A stretch of 64,000 nucleotides of DNA from an uncultured Mitsuokella sp. (lineage in GTDB: Bacteria > Bacillota > Negativicutes > Selenomonadales > Selenomonadaceae), in the NCBI GenBank assembly GCA_945873115.1, contig CAMCBT010000001.1, positions 62,001 to 126,000 on the forward strand, read 5' to 3'. The position numbers were made by a program, and so were the translations under genes. Shown here piece after piece: positions 61,776-64,000 of this stretch. The notes beneath the pieces are model-generated. The model was not told the origin of the DNA, did not search any database, and saw only the letters and a program-made list of their open reading frames with translations. The first letter of the stretch is position 1; each line of letters begins with the position of its first letter.

Positions 61776-62408
61776 ATGTTTACAGGAATTGTCGAAGAGC
61801 TTGGTGAGATTGTCTCTTTCCAGCAGGGAAGCGTGACGATAGCTGCACAACGTATTTTAGAGGATGTGCATATTGGAGACAGCATAGCTGTCAATGGGAT
61901 ATGTTTGACTGTTACGCAATTTGGTCGCACAAGCTTTCAAGCAGATGTCATGCCGGAAACCGTCCGCAGAACCTCCCTTGAAAATCTTTACAAAGGTAGC
62001 AAGGTCAATCTGGAAAGGGCGCTCTTGCCCACAACTCGTATGGGAGGACATATTGTCACCGGCCATATTGATGGAACTGGAGAGGTTGTTTCCTTTCGGA
62101 CGGAGGGGAATGCAATCCTGCTCCAGGTAAAGGCTCCACAGGATTTGCTCACGGGGATTGTGGAGAAAGGTTCCGTTGCATTAGACGGTATTAGCTTGAC
62201 AGTGGCTACAGTAGACGCAACAGGCTTTTCTGTCAGCTTGATTCCCCATACGCGACAGGTTACAAATCTTGGGACAAAGAGAGAAGGCGACCTCATCAAT
62301 ATTGAGACGGATATTCTCGGAAAATACGTTGAAAGGCTTATGAATTCGGTTCCTGGAATAGAACCAAGCAGACTTACGCATGATTTTTTTCAGAAAAACG
62401 GATTCTAA
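61776..62408 (+). CDS. ribE: Riboflavin synthase alpha subunit
   Basis: 210 residues made of two repeated lumazine-binding domains: MFTGIVEELGEI, IAVNGICLTVTQFG and FQADVMPETVRRTSL, then GGHIVTGHIDGTGEVV, VALDGISLTVATVDATGFSV and SLIPHTRQVTNLG. It dismutates two lumazines to riboflavin. Same enzyme as RibC/RibE by organism; ribE is the usual Firmicute operon name. Confidence 0.95.
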   Translation: MFTGIVEELGEIVSFQQGSVTIAAQRILEDVHIGDSIAVNGICLTVTQFGRTSFQADVMPETVRRTSLENLYKGSKVNLERALLPTTRMGGHIVTGHIDGTGEVVSFRTEGNAILLQVKAPQDLLTGIVEKGSVALDGISLTVATVDATGFSVSLIPHTRQVTNLGTKREGDLINIETDILGKYVERLMNSVPGIEPSRLTHDFFQKNGF

Positions 62409-62426
62409 AATCTGGGAGGTAGGAAT

Positions 62427-63644
62427 ATGTCAGATTTTGCAACAGTAGAGCAGGCAATTGAAGATATAAAAAACGGGCGAATGCTTGTTGTGGTGGACGA
62501 TGAGAATCGGGAAAACGAAGGAGATATCATCTGTGCTGCAGAGACACTGACGCCGGAGCAGATCAACTTTATGGCGACCTATGCCAAGGGACTCATCTGT
62601 ACGCCTATCGATGGCAAGCGTCTCGATGAGCTTCAGATTGGTCAGATGGTTGCCAATAATACGGACAACCATGAGACGGCATTTACCGTATCCATCGATG
62701 CCTATGATACGGATACGGGAATATCTGCCTTTGAGCGTTGCCACACGGTAAAAAAGCTCTTGGATCCCAAAGCGAAGCCCGCAAGCTTCCGTCGCCCGGG
62801 ACATATCTTTCCCCTTCGCTCCGTAGAGGGTGGTGTTTTGCGTCGTGCAGGCCATACGGAGACCACAACGGATCTTGCACGCCTCGCCGGTTTCTTCCCC
62901 TGTGGAATGTGCTGCGAAATTATGGACGATGACGGGCACATGATGCGTACTCCGAAATTGAAGGAGTTCGCGAAAAAGCATAGCCTGAACATCATTACGG
63001 TAGAGCAGCTTATTGCCTATCGAAAGCGCACGGAAAACTTCGTGCACGAAGTGGCGGATGTGGACTTTCCCAGCAAATATGGGCACTTCCGTCTGCATGC
63101 TTATGAAAATGACTTGAATAAGCATTGCGATATTGCCATTGTCAAGGGGGATGTTCGAGGCAAAAGTGATGTCCTTGTGCGCGTCCACTCGGAGTGCCTG
63201 ACAGGCGATGCACTGGGCTCCATGCGTTGTGACTGTGGCGACCAGCTGGCCCTTGCTCTCCAAAAGATTGAAAAGGAGGGGGAAGGCGTTGTCCTCTATA
63301 TGCGTCAGGAGGGCAGAGGAATCGGCCTCGCCAATAAGATTCGCGCCTATGCGCTCCAGGATCAGGGCCGTGATACGGTGGAGGCAAATGTGGAGCTTGG
63401 CTTTGCACCGGATCTTCGCGATTACGGAATCGGTGCGCAGATTCTTGCTGATCTTGGGCTTACGTCTATTCGCCTTTTGACCAATAACCCTGCAAAGCGT
63501 GCAGGCCTGGAGGGCTACGGGCTTAAGATTTCCGGTCGCGTTCCACTTGTAATTCATGCCAATAAATTTGATCGAAAATACATGACCGTGAAGAGAGAGA
63601 AGATGGGTCATATTCTCTCGGATGAAGATTTGAATGATAAATGA
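62427..63644 (+). CDS. ribBA: RibBA: DHBP synthase fused to GTP cyclohydrolase II
   Basis: 405 residues. The N-terminal DHBP synthase (1-200) has VVVDDENRENEGDIICAAET, FMATYAKGLICTP, RPGHIFPLRSVEGGVLRRAG and HTETTTDLARLAG. The C-terminal GTP cyclohydrolase II has HSECLTGDALGSMRCDCGDQ (three zinc Cys) and LYMRQEGRGIGLANKIRAYA. Both active sites are intact. It supplies both riboflavin precursors. GGGAGGTAGG precedes the ATG. Confidence 0.97.
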   Translation: MSDFATVEQAIEDIKNGRMLVVVDDENRENEGDIICAAETLTPEQINFMATYAKGLICTPIDGKRLDELQIGQMVANNTDNHETAFTVSIDAYDTDTGISAFERCHTVKKLLDPKAKPASFRRPGHIFPLRSVEGGVLRRAGHTETTTDLARLAGFFPCGMCCEIMDDDGHMMRTPKLKEFAKKHSLNIITVEQLIAYRKRTENFVHEVADVDFPSKYGHFRLHAYENDLNKHCDIAIVKGDVRGKSDVLVRVHSECLTGDALGSMRCDCGDQLALALQKIEKEGEGVVLYMRQEGRGIGLANKIRAYALQDQGRDTVEANVELGFAPDLRDYGIGAQILADLGLTSIRLLTNNPAKRAGLEGYGLKISGRVPLVIHANKFDRKYMTVKREKMGHILSDEDLNDK

Positions 63645-63657
63645 GTGGTAGCGTAAA

Positions 63658-63966
63658 ATGAAAAGAATATTACTGGGAATACTCGACCAGTATGCTGATT
63701 GGGAAGCGGCCTATATTTCGACAGCCATACATATGCTAGGAAAAAGTCGCTTTGAAGTACGTACGGTTTCCCTATAGAAAGAACCGATTCAATCGATTGG
63801 TGGCCTTTGCACAATACCAGATTATTCTGTTTCTACTGCACCGGATGGTGCGGAAGCACTGCTTTTAATTGGTGGACTAAGCTGGCGTGGTGATGATGCG
63901 AAACGTATGATACCTCTTGTTGAAAGATATCGGAGGTCTGGGTATGTGGCTATGTTGGAAGGCTGA
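63658..63966 (+). pseudogene. Broken DJ-1/PfpI family gene
   Basis: From ATG 63658 the frame reads MKRILLGILDQYADWEAAYI and onward for 39 codons, then TAG at 63775-63777. The same frame continues as KEPIQSIGGLCTIPDYSVST, ALLLIGGLSWRGDD and VERYRRSGYVAMLEG before TGA at 63964-63966. Both halves match the start of DJ-1/PfpI (glutamine-amidotransferase-like) proteins, which are about 190 residues. The second half of the fold, including the usual nucleophile-cysteine elbow, is missing. A nonsense mutation plus 3' deletion is the simplest reading. Confidence 0.75.
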
Positions 63967-63979
63967 GGAGGAGTAGAAA

Positions 63980-64000
63980 ATGGCCAATATCATTGAGGGC
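63980..64000 (+). CDS. ribH: Probable 6,7-dimethyl-8-ribityllumazine synthase, 5' end only
   Basis: The last 21 bases encode MANIIEG after a strong AGGAGGAG six nt upstream. The start is typical of lumazine synthase, and ribH is the one gene still needed after ribD-ribE-ribBA. Only seven codons are visible, so the call rests largely on operon context. Confidence 0.65.

Noticed and set aside
63775-63777. TAG in the DJ-1-like frame read as recoding (pyrrolysine)
   Set aside because: There are no pyl genes in view, DJ-1 proteins have no such residue here, and the frame ends early anyway. A nonsense mutation is simpler.

Overview
The window looks like chromosomal core DNA from a member of the Negativicutes (diderm Firmicutes, Selenomonas/Mitsuokella-like). 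This is inferred from gene order and gene content, not from a database match. Firmicute gene orders are present: yggS-sepF-proC-ylmH-divIVA-lspA-rluD-pyrR, def-fmt-DUF116-rsmB-rlmN, PP2C-PASTA kinase-rsgA-rpe, and rplM-rpsI. They occur beside Psd/PssA phospholipid synthesis, type IV pilus motors and a large anaerobic cobalamin cluster. TTG and GTG starts are common, ATGA/TGATG overlaps are frequent, and sigma-A type promoters with 17-bp spacers can be read in most of the larger gaps. I saw no tRNA, rRNA, insertion sequence, prophage or CRISPR array.

Layout. Positions 1-5813: 3' end of a Rel (p)ppGpp synthetase, then a fur-family regulator, hemZ, hisS and aspS in tight succession. Positions 5883-7541: Rrf2 regulator and cysteine desulfurase. 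Positions 7582-18981: rodZ, ygiQ, nrdR, a second radical-SAM protein, pgeF and the division cluster through pyrR, closed by a terminator. Positions 19123-20055: panE-like reductase on the minus strand. Positions 20201-48494: a 28-kb run of 34 plus-strand genes with no terminator I could see until 48469. It carries (a) N-formyl-Met and RNA modification genes, (b) FhaA-FhaB-PP2C-SEDS-PBP-PASTA kinase, in the same order as the actinobacterial fhaA-fhaB-pstP-rodA-pbpA-pknB locus, (c) rsgA-rpe, (d) queC-folE2, (e) a flippase-like membrane protein, and (f) 15 cobalamin genes. Positions 48503-49538: rplM-rpsI with leader and terminator. Positions 49562-54288: WecG/TagA glycosyltransferase, psd-pssA, a processive GT2, then queD-queE. 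Positions 54316-59693 (minus): pilC, pilT, pilB-like and nadE. Positions 59804-64000: a YbaK deacylase, then an FMN-riboswitch-controlled ribD-ribE-ribBA-(broken DJ-1/PfpI gene)-ribH operon cut by the window end.

How the genes work together. HemZ and the cobalamin genes are tetrapyrrole functions. QueC, QueD, QueE and FolE2 make the 7-deazaguanine precursor of queuosine but sit in two loci 19 kb apart. The FHA/phosphatase/kinase group is placed to control the SEDS-PBP pair beside it by reversible phosphorylation. Points most worth a second look are the actinobacterial-like signalling/cell-wall module in a Firmicute context, its HCD (not HRD) kinase motif, the incomplete and apparently riboswitch-free B12 cluster, a PilB-type ATPase lacking its zinc motif and N-terminal domain, and the decayed gene between ribBA and ribH. 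I did not find a clearly new defence or mobile system.
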